64,000 nucleotides of DNA, taken from the NCBI RefSeq assembly GCF_002080045.1, contig NZ_MUIN01000010.1, forward strand, positions 215,516-279,515, written 5' to 3'. This stretch comes from Pseudomonas sp. Bc-h (GTDB taxonomy: Bacteria > Pseudomonadota > Gammaproteobacteria > Pseudomonadales > Pseudomonadaceae). The notes beneath the pieces are model-generated. The model worked only from the letters and a program-made list of their open reading frames with translations. It searched no databases and was not told the origin of the DNA. Of the stretch, positions 33,891 to 41,551 are shown one piece after another (within the stretch, counting starts at the first letter, position 1; the number at the start of each line of letters is the position of its first letter). A program made the translations under genes and the position numbers.

Positions 33891-34140
33891 GGTTCTGGCT
33901 AACGCCAGACCTGTTTCGCCTTCGGCGGGTTACTTGAAAATCGGAATGCCGCACCACCCCCAAGTAACCAAGTGTCCTGCGCTCCCTGTCCGGCCCGACT
34001 TCGTCGGGTTCCCTCGACTCCGGCATTGCTCCGGGGGCACGCCGCCGACCGGCCATCCATGGCCGAACGGCGGCTAGCACGACATCCATGTCGCGCTGCC
34101 CCCTACGCAATGCCTACGCTCGGCCTGCCAAAGTCGCAAT
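33891..34140 (-). repeat. Module A, inverted and most diverged copy
   Basis: Read on the minus strand it follows module A: GCGACATGGATGTCG hairpin, a GCCGCC..GGCGGC stem around CGGCCATGGATGGCCG, then GTTACTTG..CAAGTAAC and the TCTGGC..GCCAGA end. Compared with the direct copies, paired positions differ in a compensatory way. Confidence 0.8.
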
Positions 34141-34166
34141 TGGTGTCGATCTCACTATCTCGGCAC

Positions 34167-34268
34167 GATCGTTCCCACGCTCCGCGTGGTAACGCAGCGC
34201 ATGACGCTGCGCGTCATTTGGACGCAGAGCGTCCGGGACGGCATTCCACGCGGAGCGTGGGAACGATC
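34167..34268. repeat. Palindromic mini-element with 23-base terminal inverted repeats
   Basis: The left arm 34167-34189 (GATCGTTCCCACGCTCCGCG plus TGG) and the right arm 34246-34268 are perfect inverted copies. The interior contains GCAGCGCATGACGCTGC and GACGC..GCGTC sub-stems. It looks like a non-autonomous REP or MITE-like unit; no coding capacity. Confidence 0.8.
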
Positions 34269-34282
34269 AATGATGATGCCGT

Positions 34283-34306
34283 TGATCCTGATCCTGATCC
34301 TGATCT
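34283..34306. repeat. Hexanucleotide tandem repeat (TGATCC)
   Basis: Three perfect TGATCC units and a fourth TGATCT lie between the mini-element and the first direct A module; a possible slippage site. Confidence 0.75.
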
Positions 34307-34336
34307 TCGTACGCGATAGTTCAGACGACACAAATC

Positions 34337-34566
34337 GCGACTTGGGTGCAGGCCGAACGCAGGTGACGTGGAGTGGGCCGAGCGGCATGGATGCCGCGAG
34401 AGCCGCCCCCCGCCATGGATGGCGGATGGCGGCGGGCCCACGGAGCGGCGCCGGAGTGAGGGAGCCCGAGGAACGAGGGCCCAACCAGGAGCCGGGACAC
34501 TTGGTTACTTGGTGTCCTTTCAAGTAACTCGCCGAAGGCGAAACAGGTCTGGCGTTAGCCAGAGCC
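34337..34566 (+). repeat. Module A, direct copy 1
   Basis: Hairpins in order: GCGGCAT-GG-ATGCCGC (34382-34397), CCGCCAT-GG-ATGGCGG (34410-34425) inside a GCCGCC..GGCGGC stem, GTTACTTG..CAAGTAAC (34504-34528), CGCCGAAGGCG, and TCTGGC-GTTA-GCCAGA (34548-34563). Confidence 0.8.
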
Positions 34567-34618
34567 GTATTTGCCGCGCCGCTATCAGGTGGCGTATCCA
34601 GATTTCCAGCTGCACACG

Positions 34619-34751
34619 AAACCCTGTGTGAGACGCTGGAGCTTTGACAGCCCGGGCCGCGGTTGGACGATAGGGGTAGGTCAGTAGACAACTTCATCAC
34701 TGACCCACCGCTTCGCTGCCGTCGTGGCCTCCGGCGTCTCCCACAGGGTTC
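34619..34751 (+). repeat. Module B, copy 1
   Basis: Bounded by ACCCTGTG and CACAGGGT, about 133 bases. Contains ACAGCCCGGGCCGCGG, GTAGGTCAGTAGAC and CACTGACCCACC segments, and GTCTCCCACAGG at the end. Related to the element at 9926-10017. Confidence 0.7.
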
Positions 34752-34823
34752 GCGCGGAACCCCAGAGCTGCGTTCGCTTTTGATTTTGCTTCTAAGTGCG
34801 CGATATCCCAGACGACACAGATC

Positions 34824-35055
34824 GCGACTTGGGTGCAGGCTGAACGCAGGCGTCGTGGAGTGGGCCGAGCGGCATGGATGCCGCGAGAGCCGCCCCACGC
34901 CATGGATGGCGGATGGCGGCGGGCCCACGGAGCGTCGCCGGAGTGAGGGTATTCCGACGAAGGAGGAACCCAACCAGGAGCAAGCACCCTTGGTTACTTG
35001 GGGTGCTTTCAAGTAACTCGCCGAAGGCGAAACAGGTCTGGCGTTAGCCAGAGCC
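34824..35055 (+). repeat. Module A, direct copy 2
   Basis: Same hairpin order as copy 1; one base change (CCCACGCC instead of CCCCCGCC) trims the outer pair of the second hairpin. Confidence 0.8.
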
Positions 35056-35105
35056 CTATCAGCCGCGCCGCTATTACGTGGCGTATCCAGATTTCCATCT
35101 GTACG

Positions 35106-35309
35106 GAACCCTGTGGAAGCTGTGCGACAGCCCGGGCCGCGGTCGGACGATAGGGGTAGGTCAGTAGACAACTTCATCACTGACCCACCGCTTCGCTGCC
35201 GTCGACAGCCCGGGCCGCGGTCGGACGATAGGGGTAGGTCAGTAGACAACTTCATCACTGACCCACCGCTTCGCTGCCGTCGTGGCCTCCGGCGTCTCCC
35301 ACAGGGTTC
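35106..35309 (+). repeat. Module B, copy 2, with internal 78-base tandem duplication
   Basis: Bounded by GAACCCTGTG and CACAGGGTTC. The 78 bases 35126-35203 are repeated exactly as 35204-35281, so the module is enlarged relative to copy 1. Confidence 0.8.
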
Positions 35310-35381
35310 GTGCGGAACCCCAGAGCTGCGTTCGCTTTTTATTTTGCTTCTAAGTGCGCGATATCCCAGACGACACAGATC

Positions 35382-35682
35382 GCGACTTGGGTGCAGGCTG
35401 AACGCAGGTGGCGTGGAGTGGGCCGAGCGGCATGGATGCCGCGAGAGCCGCCCCCCGCCATGGATGGCGGATGGCGGCGGCGTGGAGTGGGCCGAGCGGC
35501 ATGGATGCCGCGAGAGCCGCCCCCCGCCATGGATGGCGGATGGCGGCGGGCCCACGGAGCGTCGCCGAAGTGAGGGCACCTCGACGAAGTCGAGGCCAAA
35601 CCAGGAGCCAAGACCCTTGGTTACTTGGTGTCTTTTCAAGTAACTCGCCGAAGGCGAAACCGGTCTGGCGTTAGCCAGAACC
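35382..35682 (+). repeat. Module A, direct copy 3, with internal 69-base tandem duplication
   Basis: The 69 bases 35411-35479, which hold the first two hairpins, are repeated exactly as 35480-35548. The module then continues to the terminal TCTGGC..GCCAGAACC. Confidence 0.8.
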
Positions 35683-35756
35683 AAAAACAGGCGCCACCAC
35701 AAATAATGGATCCGAGCGCGATCCAAGCGCCAACCCACATAACCCGCGAAGCGGAT

Positions 35757-36821
35757 TCACCCCGGCAATCTCACCGTCTTCTTCGCACTGGTAAACAACC
35801 CCCACGTCGACATGAACAACGCCGCAATCATCGGCCCGATCACAAACCCGTTCAGCCCGAACACCGCCATCCCGCCCAGCGTTGAAATCAGAATCAGGTA
35901 GTCCGGCATCCTCGTATCCTTGCCCACCAGAATCGGTCGCAGGACGTTATCCACCAGTCCGATCACGAACACCCCGAACAACCCCAGCACCACGCCCTGC
36001 CAGATCATCCCGCTGGCTAAAAAGTACAATGCCACCGGCGCCCAGACGATCCCCGCCCCCACCGCCGGCAGCAACGAAAGAAACGCCATCAGCACAGCCC
36101 ACAGAAGCGAACTCGGAATGTCGAGCACCCAGAAAATCAAACCACCCAGCGCACCCTGCGTCAGCGCCACCACGATGTTGCCCTTCACCGTCGCACGCAC
36201 CACGCGAGTGAATTTCAGTTGCAGACGACGCTTCTGAGGCTCGGCCAAGGGAATCGCGATACGAATCCTGCGCGTCAGGTCCTGACCATCACGCAGGAAG
36301 AAAAACAGCAGATACAGCATGATGAAAAAGCTCACCACGAAGTCGAACGTGCCCTGGCCGAAACTGAACGCCTGACTCGCCAGATACTGACTGCCCTGCA
36401 TCGCAGCCTTGGAAATCTTGTCCTGCAGCCCCTTGAAGTCGCCCATACCCAGGCGGTCGAGCCAGTGCTGCATCGAGCCTGGAAGCAAGGCTTTGAATTC
36501 AGCCAGGTACTTGGGGATGTCGATCTGGCCGCTTTCGACATTCTTGTAGAGCATCGCGCCTTCCTGAACCATGAGCATGCTGATGACGATCACCGGCAGA
36601 ATCGCGATCAGCAGACACACCATCAGGGTGCAGAGCGAGGTCAGATTGCGCTGCCAGCCAAACTTCGCCAGCAGACGTCGCTGCAGTGGCGCGAAGATGA
36701 TGCCCAGGATCACCGCCCAGAACACAGCGCCGTAGAACGGCAGCAGAATCCAGATGAAGGCGATGGTCACCAACACCAACAGCAGCATCAGGGTTTTGTT
36801 TTGCAGCGAGGTTTCGTTCAT
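35757..36821 (-). CDS. AI-2E family (PerM/YdiK-type) membrane transporter
   Basis: The 354-residue protein has the layout of the AI-2 exporter-like superfamily: two or three N-terminal helices (about 10-80), a soluble segment (about 85-150), then five helices including the conserved ALTQGALGGLIFWVLDIPSSLLW region near 220-240 and the C-terminal GPMIAALFMSTWGL. GGAAGGAAC precedes the start. Family members have been proposed to export AI-2 or act as antiporters; substrate here is unknown. It borders the repeat array and has no visible terminator. Confidence 0.85.
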   Translation of the reverse strand: MNETSLQNKTLMLLLVLVTIAFIWILLPFYGAVFWAVILGIIFAPLQRRLLAKFGWQRNLTSLCTLMVCLLIAILPVIVISMLMVQEGAMLYKNVESGQIDIPKYLAEFKALLPGSMQHWLDRLGMGDFKGLQDKISKAAMQGSQYLASQAFSFGQGTFDFVVSFFIMLYLLFFFLRDGQDLTRRIRIAIPLAEPQKRRLQLKFTRVVRATVKGNIVVALTQGALGGLIFWVLDIPSSLLWAVLMAFLSLLPAVGAGIVWAPVALYFLASGMIWQGVVLGLFGVFVIGLVDNVLRPILVGKDTRMPDYLILISTLGGMAVFGLNGFVIGPMIAALFMSTWGLFTSAKKTVRLPG

Positions 36822-36931
36822 GTTCCTTCCATGTCATTGAGCCCCGCTGAACGCACGGCCTGACTATTAGTCCGCCAATCGCTTCAGGAGTGCCGCCTGT
36901 AACGCGGGCGAGACATGCAGTGAACGAGGAG

Positions 36932-36966
36932 AAAAAAGCGCGGCGGGCCACAAAACCCGACCGCGC
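36932..36966 (-). terminator. Rho-independent terminator of the chemoreceptor gene
   Basis: On the minus strand GCGCGGTCGGG, a short loop, CCCGCCGCGC and TTTTTT lie just past the stop codon at 36975. Confidence 0.85.
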
Positions 36967-36974
36967 GAAGGGAG

Positions 36975-38654
36975 TCAGATACGGAACTGGCCGACCAGTT
37001 GGCCCAGACGCTGATTGAGTTCGGTGAGATTGCGTGAGGTATTGGCGCTGTGACGTGTCTCGTCGGCAACGCTTTCCACGGCCACGGCGATCTGATGCAC
37101 GCTGCGATTGATCTCTTCGGCGACAGCGGTCTGTTCTTCCGCAGCGCTGGCGATCTGCGCGTTCATCGAATTGATGGTGCCGATCAACTGCCCAATGGTG
37201 TCCAGCGAGGCGCCGGCTTCGTTGGCCCGCGCTGAGGTGCCATCGCCCGCTTCACTGGAGCGCCGCATCGCCGCGACCGCGCCTTGGGTGCCTTGTTGCA
37301 GGCGGTCGATCATGCCCTGGATTTCCTGGGTGCTCTGCTGAGTGCGGCTGGCCAGCGCGCGCACCTCATCGGCAACCACGGCAAAACCACGTCCCGCTTC
37401 ACCGGCACGCGCCGCCTCGATTGCAGCGTTGAGCGCCAGCAGGTTGGTCTGCTCGGCAATGGAGCGGATCACGCCCAGTACACCAACAATCGACGTCACA
37501 TCATTCTGCAAGCTGTCCAGCGAAGTACCGCTGTGACGGATGTCGTTCACCAGTGCGTGAATTTGCTGGATGCTGCCATCGACCACGCGCTTGGCGGCTT
37601 GACCTTCTTCGTCGGTCTGTTGCGCGGCGACCGACGCGCCCTGAGCGCTCTTGGCGACTTCCTGGGCAGCGGCCGACATCTGGTTGATCGCCGTGGCGAC
37701 CTGATCGGTCTCATGGCGTTGGCGCTCCATCGCCTGCTCGGAACGCTGCGCTTGATGGGTCACTTCACCGACCAGCCCGGTCAGTTGCGAGGTCATTTCG
37801 GCGATCTGCCGCACCAGGCCGTGAATCTTGTCGACGAAGCGGTTGAAGGATCCCGCCAGTTCGCCGAGTTCGTCCTGAGAGGTGACGGCCAGACGTCGGG
37901 TCAGATCACCCTCCCCTGCGGCGATGTCATCGAGGTTGGCTTTCATCAGGCGCAGTGGACGCAGAATGCCGCCGGCCATCCAGACACCCACCACGGTAAT
38001 GATCACCAGCACCAGGACGGCGATGCCGATGATGCTGATCAGCATCTTCTGCATGCGCTCGGCGACGTTCTTCTCGACCTCGGCGACTTTCGCATCGATG
38101 TTGTCGAGGTTTACCGAAGAGCCGACGGCCATGTCCCACTTCGCCAGGTATTCGGAGTACCCAAGTTTCGGCACCAACTCGCTGGAGCCCGGGAGCGGCG
38201 AAGAGTATTCGAGGTAATGAGTGCCCGCTTTGGCGACGTCGACCAAACCTGCGTTGACGTAGACGCCATTGGGGTCGCGCGCGTCCTTGAAACTCTTGCC
38301 GACGCCGTCCGGGCTGTTGCCCTTGAACAGCCGCACAGCCTGAGAGTCGTAGCCGAAAAAGTATCCGTCCTTGGCGTAGTTGACTTGGGAGAGCATCTTG
38401 ATGACTTGCGCGCGGGCTTCCATGTCGCCCGGCGCCGAGGCGTCATAGAGCGGCTTGATGGTGCCCATGGCCACGGCGACGTAGCTTTGCAGCGTCGCTT
38501 TGGCCTCCGCGAGCAGGTGTTGACGGGTTTCTTCCACTTCACGCCGGGCTTGCTCGCGCAGCATGAACACTGTGCTGACGCTGATGATCAGCGCGAACAG
38601 CAGGACCGGAAGCACCGCAAGAGACAGAACTCTGGCTTTCAGATTCAGGCGCAT
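36975..38654 (-). CDS. Methyl-accepting chemotaxis protein with Cache-type sensor domain
   Basis: The 559-residue receptor has TM1 near 11-32, a periplasmic single-Cache domain of about 160 residues (YAKDGYFFGYDSQ and WDMAVGSSVN are Cache_2 signatures), TM2 near 203-228, a HAMP domain to about 281, and a cytoplasmic signalling tail with the universal hairpin EQTNLLALNAAIEAARAGE. The Cache_2 class often senses small carboxylates. A receptor downstream of nuoN in P. aeruginosa, known as a malate sensor, occupies a similar place, from memory; the ligand here is not shown. Confidence 0.93.
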   Translation of the reverse strand: MRLNLKARVLSLAVLPVLLFALIISVSTVFMLREQARREVEETRQHLLAEAKATLQSYVAVAMGTIKPLYDASAPGDMEARAQVIKMLSQVNYAKDGYFFGYDSQAVRLFKGNSPDGVGKSFKDARDPNGVYVNAGLVDVAKAGTHYLEYSSPLPGSSELVPKLGYSEYLAKWDMAVGSSVNLDNIDAKVAEVEKNVAERMQKMLISIIGIAVLVLVIITVVGVWMAGGILRPLRLMKANLDDIAAGEGDLTRRLAVTSQDELGELAGSFNRFVDKIHGLVRQIAEMTSQLTGLVGEVTHQAQRSEQAMERQRHETDQVATAINQMSAAAQEVAKSAQGASVAAQQTDEEGQAAKRVVDGSIQQIHALVNDIRHSGTSLDSLQNDVTSIVGVLGVIRSIAEQTNLLALNAAIEAARAGEAGRGFAVVADEVRALASRTQQSTQEIQGMIDRLQQGTQGAVAAMRRSSEAGDGTSARANEAGASLDTIGQLIGTINSMNAQIASAAEEQTAVAEEINRSVHQIAVAVESVADETRHSANTSRNLTELNQRLGQLVGQFRI

Positions 38655-38748
38655 AGATATCGTGACCCTTTATTATTGTGTGCGTTACGCCGTTGGGCTC
38701 CCAAAGGGTTAACGGCACTGCACAGCAAAAGTTGAGATCACGATGCAA

Positions 38749-40083
38749 TCAGTCTGCGCTTGAATGCCCTGTTCGTTCGGGTAGATCGATCCGCACCTGC
38801 AGCCCGCCCATGGCGCTGTCCAGCAACCGAATTCTCCCGCCCCAAGACTCGACGATATCCTTGACGATGCCAAGCCCAAGGCCGTGCCCGTTCACTTGCT
38901 CATCCAGACGATTGCCACGGCCAAGCACCTCTTCGCGCTGGTCGTCGGGAATCCCCGGACCGTCGTCATCGACCAGCAGGCAATAACCGGTCGACTCCAG
39001 GCTGATGCCCAGACTGACGCTGCTGTCGGCCCATTTACAGGCGTTGTCCAGCAGGTTGCCGAGCAGTTCGAGGATGTCCTCCCGATCCCAAGGCAGCACC
39101 CGCCCTGGGGGGACGCGATTGTTCAGCTCCAGATGCTCGCCGTGAATCATGCGCAAGGTGGAAAACAGCCCAGGCAGTTCGCTGTCGCAATCGAAACGTG
39201 CGCCGGGCAAGGCATCACCTGAAAGCCGCGCGCGGTTGAGTTCACGCTCAAGCCGCTGCTGGATCTGATGCAGTTGGCCACGTAACAGCGCCCGCACTTG
39301 TGGATGCTGCTCCAGCTTCTGCCCTTCGGCCAGACTCATCAGCACGGCCAGCGGCGTTTTCAGGGCATGCCCCAGATTGCCCAACGCATTGCGCGAGCGC
39401 TTTAGGCTGTCTTCGGTATGGGCCAGCAGATGGTTGATCTGCGCCACCAGTGGTTCAAGTTCCAGCGGCACTTCGCCATCCAGCTGAGAACGCTGACCTT
39501 GTTGCAACTGGAAGATCTGCTCCCGGGCACGGTCCAGCGGGCGCAACGCTCGGCGCACTGTGACGCGCTGCAGGATCAGAATCAGAATCAGCCCCGCCAG
39601 CCCTAACGCCAGGCCAATGCGCTGAACCAGCACGAAACTGGCCTGCACCGGGGTGTAGTCCTGGGCGACGGTGATGGAAATCTTCTGGCCGAACTTGCGG
39701 TATTCGTTGTGCAGCAGCAACAGCGACTGCTTGCTCTTTGCCAGTTCCAGGTCTGCGTGCAGACCGGCGCTCTCCGGCTGAGGCAACTCCAGATCCCACA
39801 ACGAGCGGGAGCGCCAGTGGCCGCCATCGAAGTCGATACGAAAGTAATGACCGGAATAGGGACGTTGATAACCGGGAGACAATCGTTGCTCATCCAGTTG
39901 CAGACCATTGGGCCCGCGGACGATGGCCACCAGCAGCAGTTCGCTGTCATTGCGCAGCCCGGATTCGAGGTAACGCTGCAGGCCCACCTCGAACAGCCAG
40001 AGACTGATCTGCGCCAGCACCAGCCCGATAATCAGCAGGACGCTGATCAGCCCTAGGCTCAAACGACGTTGAATCGACCTCAC
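38749..40083 (-). CDS. Two-component sensor histidine kinase, PhoQ-like
   Basis: The 444-residue kinase has TM1 near 9-30, a periplasmic domain of about 120 residues, TM2 near 155-172, a HAMP-like linker, the phosphoacceptor His239 in LGHALKTPLAVLMS, an N box (LLDNACKWADSSV) and a G box (DDDGPGIPDD, GHGLGLGIVKDI). HALKTPL is characteristic of the PhoQ group. It overlaps the regulator gene by 4 bases. In P. aeruginosa a cation-responsive pair (CarSR/BqsSR) with PepSY neighbours sits near nuo; this may be the orthologue, though the RExxE iron motif described for BqsS is not seen in the periplasmic part. Confidence 0.9.
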   Translation of the reverse strand: MRSIQRRLSLGLISVLLIIGLVLAQISLWLFEVGLQRYLESGLRNDSELLLVAIVRGPNGLQLDEQRLSPGYQRPYSGHYFRIDFDGGHWRSRSLWDLELPQPESAGLHADLELAKSKQSLLLLHNEYRKFGQKISITVAQDYTPVQASFVLVQRIGLALGLAGLILILILQRVTVRRALRPLDRAREQIFQLQQGQRSQLDGEVPLELEPLVAQINHLLAHTEDSLKRSRNALGNLGHALKTPLAVLMSLAEGQKLEQHPQVRALLRGQLHQIQQRLERELNRARLSGDALPGARFDCDSELPGLFSTLRMIHGEHLELNNRVPPGRVLPWDREDILELLGNLLDNACKWADSSVSLGISLESTGYCLLVDDDGPGIPDDQREEVLGRGNRLDEQVNGHGLGLGIVKDIVESWGGRIRLLDSAMGGLQVRIDLPERTGHSSAD

Positions 40084-40751
40084 CCGCCAGTCCCGCCGAA
40101 TCGGTAGCCCTGCCCTCGCCGGGTTTCGACCACAGCGCGACCCAGTTTGCGGCGCAGGTGATTGACGTGAACCTCGATCACATTGGAATCGCGTTCGTTT
40201 TCGCCGTCGTAGAGATGTTCCGCCAGATGGCTTTTGGAGAGGATTTGTTCGGGATGCAGCATGAAGTAGCGCAACAGACGAAACTCGGCCGCCGTCAGCT
40301 GAATGTCTTCGCCGTCACGACTGACGCATTGGCGCCCTTCATCCAGATGCAGCCCCGCCGCCTCAAGCTTCGGCTGATTGGCCAGCCCTCGGGCACGACG
40401 CAACAGCGCCTGAATGCGCAGTTGCAATTCTTCTGGGTGAAAGGGTTTGGTCAGGTAATCGTCGGCGCCGGCTTTCAGGCCTTCGATGCGCTCGGCCCAT
40501 GAGCCACGGGCAGTGAGAATCAGCACAGGTGCCGACAGCCCGTCTGCGCGCCATTTATTGAGCACTTCAAGGCCCGGGACACCCGGCAGACCGAGGTCCA
40601 GCACAATCAGATCGTAGGGTTCGCTGGCGCCCTGGTGGATCGCGTCGCGCCCATCGGCCAGCCAGTCGACGGCATACCCCTGACGGCCCAGCGTGCTGAT
40701 CAGCTCATCCGCCAAGGGCACGTTGTCTTCAACCAGTAACAGACGCATCAA
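40080..40751 (-). CDS. Response regulator, OmpR/PhoP family
   Basis: The 223-residue protein has a receiver domain (acidic pair VEDN at 7-10, phosphoacceptor Asp52 in IVLDLGLPG, Lys in DDYLTKPFHPEEL) and a C-terminal winged-helix domain (LTAAEFRLLRYFMLHPEQIL, then NVIEVHVNHLRRKLG). It overlaps the PepSY gene upstream and the kinase gene downstream, both by 4 bases (ATGA), so the operon is fully coupled. Confidence 0.95.
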   Translation of the reverse strand: MMRLLLVEDNVPLADELISTLGRQGYAVDWLADGRDAIHQGASEPYDLIVLDLGLPGVPGLEVLNKWRADGLSAPVLILTARGSWAERIEGLKAGADDYLTKPFHPEELQLRIQALLRRARGLANQPKLEAAGLHLDEGRQCVSRDGEDIQLTAAEFRLLRYFMLHPEQILSKSHLAEHLYDGENERDSNVIEVHVNHLRRKLGRAVVETRRGQGYRFGGTGG

Positions 40752-41077
40752 TCATCTTCCTTGTCTTGCAACAGACGGCTGTCGCGGGCATCGAACTTCA
40801 ACTCACGGACCACTTGGTCGGCAGTCAACAGTTCGATTTCGTAGACCAGCACGTCGTGTTTTTCCTCGAGCTCCGCTTCCAGGAGCTTTGAGCCGGGATA
40901 ACGTCCCAATGCCAGTCCTATGAATTGTTCCAGCGGCAGGATCACGCCCTGCTGCCGCAATTCAAGGACCTCGTCCTGATTCAAGTCCCGCGCCGTACAC
41001 ACAGTGCATGCCATGACGGCGCAAGTCGCAAGTAAACAGTAAACGAAACATTGATGGGGACGTTTACTGGCGGTCAT
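40748..41077 (-). CDS. Exported PepSY-domain protein
   Basis: The ATG is the one sharing a base with the stop of the preceding PepSY gene (TGATG), giving 109 residues. A signal peptide (about 1-28, with CLLATCAVMACTVCTA) is followed by one PepSY-like domain: DLNQDEVLELRQQGVILPLE, then YPGSKLLEAELEE and VYEIELLTADQVVRELKFDA. The longer upstream frame reads through the neighbouring gene out of phase. PepSY proteins are thought to modulate proteases or sense envelope conditions. Position before a two-component pair suggests it belongs to its signalling circuit. Confidence 0.85.
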   Translation of the reverse strand: MTASKRPHQCFVYCLLATCAVMACTVCTARDLNQDEVLELRQQGVILPLEQFIGLALGRYPGSKLLEAELEEKHDVLVYEIELLTADQVVRELKFDARDSRLLQDKEDD

Positions 41078-41385
41078 CAGGTGTCCTGGTGGTCTTTGAG
41101 TACCTGGCCGCTGACTGCGTCGAGCTCGACGTCCCACTCGACGCCCTTGGCATCGCGCAGTTCGACTTGATAAACGTATTTGCCATATTCCTGTTCCAGC
41201 TCGGTGTCGGTGATGGTCGCATTCGGGTGTTTGGCCAGCGCCGCCGCGTTCAATTTTTCGAAAGACTGAATAGTACCCGCATCGCGCAGTTTGAGTGCCT
41301 CGTCCGGGCCCAGATCTTTGGCCTGTACGTAACCTGCGGTGACTGCCAGGGCAGAAGCGGCGAAAAAAGCAGTGAAAGTGTTCAT
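41077..41385 (-). CDS. Exported PepSY-domain protein, first gene of the two-component operon
   Basis: The 102-residue protein has a clear signal peptide (MNTFTAFFAASALAVTAGYVQA) cleaved before KDLGPDEA, then a PepSY domain with ITDTELEQEYGKYVYQVEL and EWDVELDAVSGQVL. It is a diverged paralogue of the next gene (both mature parts start DLxxDEaLxLR). It leads the four-gene operon; a 166-base gap separates it from the divergent patatin gene and must contain the promoter. Confidence 0.88.
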   Translation of the reverse strand: MNTFTAFFAASALAVTAGYVQAKDLGPDEALKLRDAGTIQSFEKLNAAALAKHPNATITDTELEQEYGKYVYQVELRDAKGVEWDVELDAVSGQVLKDHQDT

Positions 41386-41551
41386 GGTAAGTCTCCGTTG
41401 TAGTGATCATGTTTACGGAGCTCACAATAAACAGCCGAACTTAATTGAAGCTGAATTTTTCTGGCTAGATGCCACCATGTAGGAAATTTCGCACACCTCC
41501 TGAACGCTCTACAGCGGATATAATTCGCCGCTGTTCACCTCAGGAGTCGCC

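Larger units (their letters stand above)
33888..35690. repeat. 1.8-kb array of structured repeat modules
   Basis: No gene is supported here. The array is built of a module A copy in inverted orientation, a 102-base palindromic mini-element, then A-B-A-B-A in direct orientation. Its outer ends are 46-base inverted repeats (33891-33936 and 35637-35682, 44 of 46 matching) that include TCTGGC-TAAC-GCCAGA hairpins and GTTACTTG/CAAGTAAC. Direct A copies start near 34337, 34824 and 35382 (spacings 487 and 558). Modules carry several hairpins that are preserved between diverged copies. Long open frames in the array are by-products of GC-rich repeated sequence. Confidence 0.85.

Noticed and set aside
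33888..35690. CRISPR-like array
   Set aside because: Repeat units are hundreds of bases, unevenly spaced and internally structured; no short identical repeats with unique spacers and no cas genes.
34155..35738. 527-codon open frame on the minus strand through the repeat array
   Set aside because: It is made of repeated Arg/Ser/Pro-rich segments produced by the repeats, changes phase between module copies and has no ribosome site or family resemblance. The hairpins explain the sequence better.
41077..41425. 225-codon version of the second PepSY gene
   Set aside because: Its first half reads the first PepSY gene in the wrong phase; the ATG overlapping that gene's stop gives a proper signal peptide.
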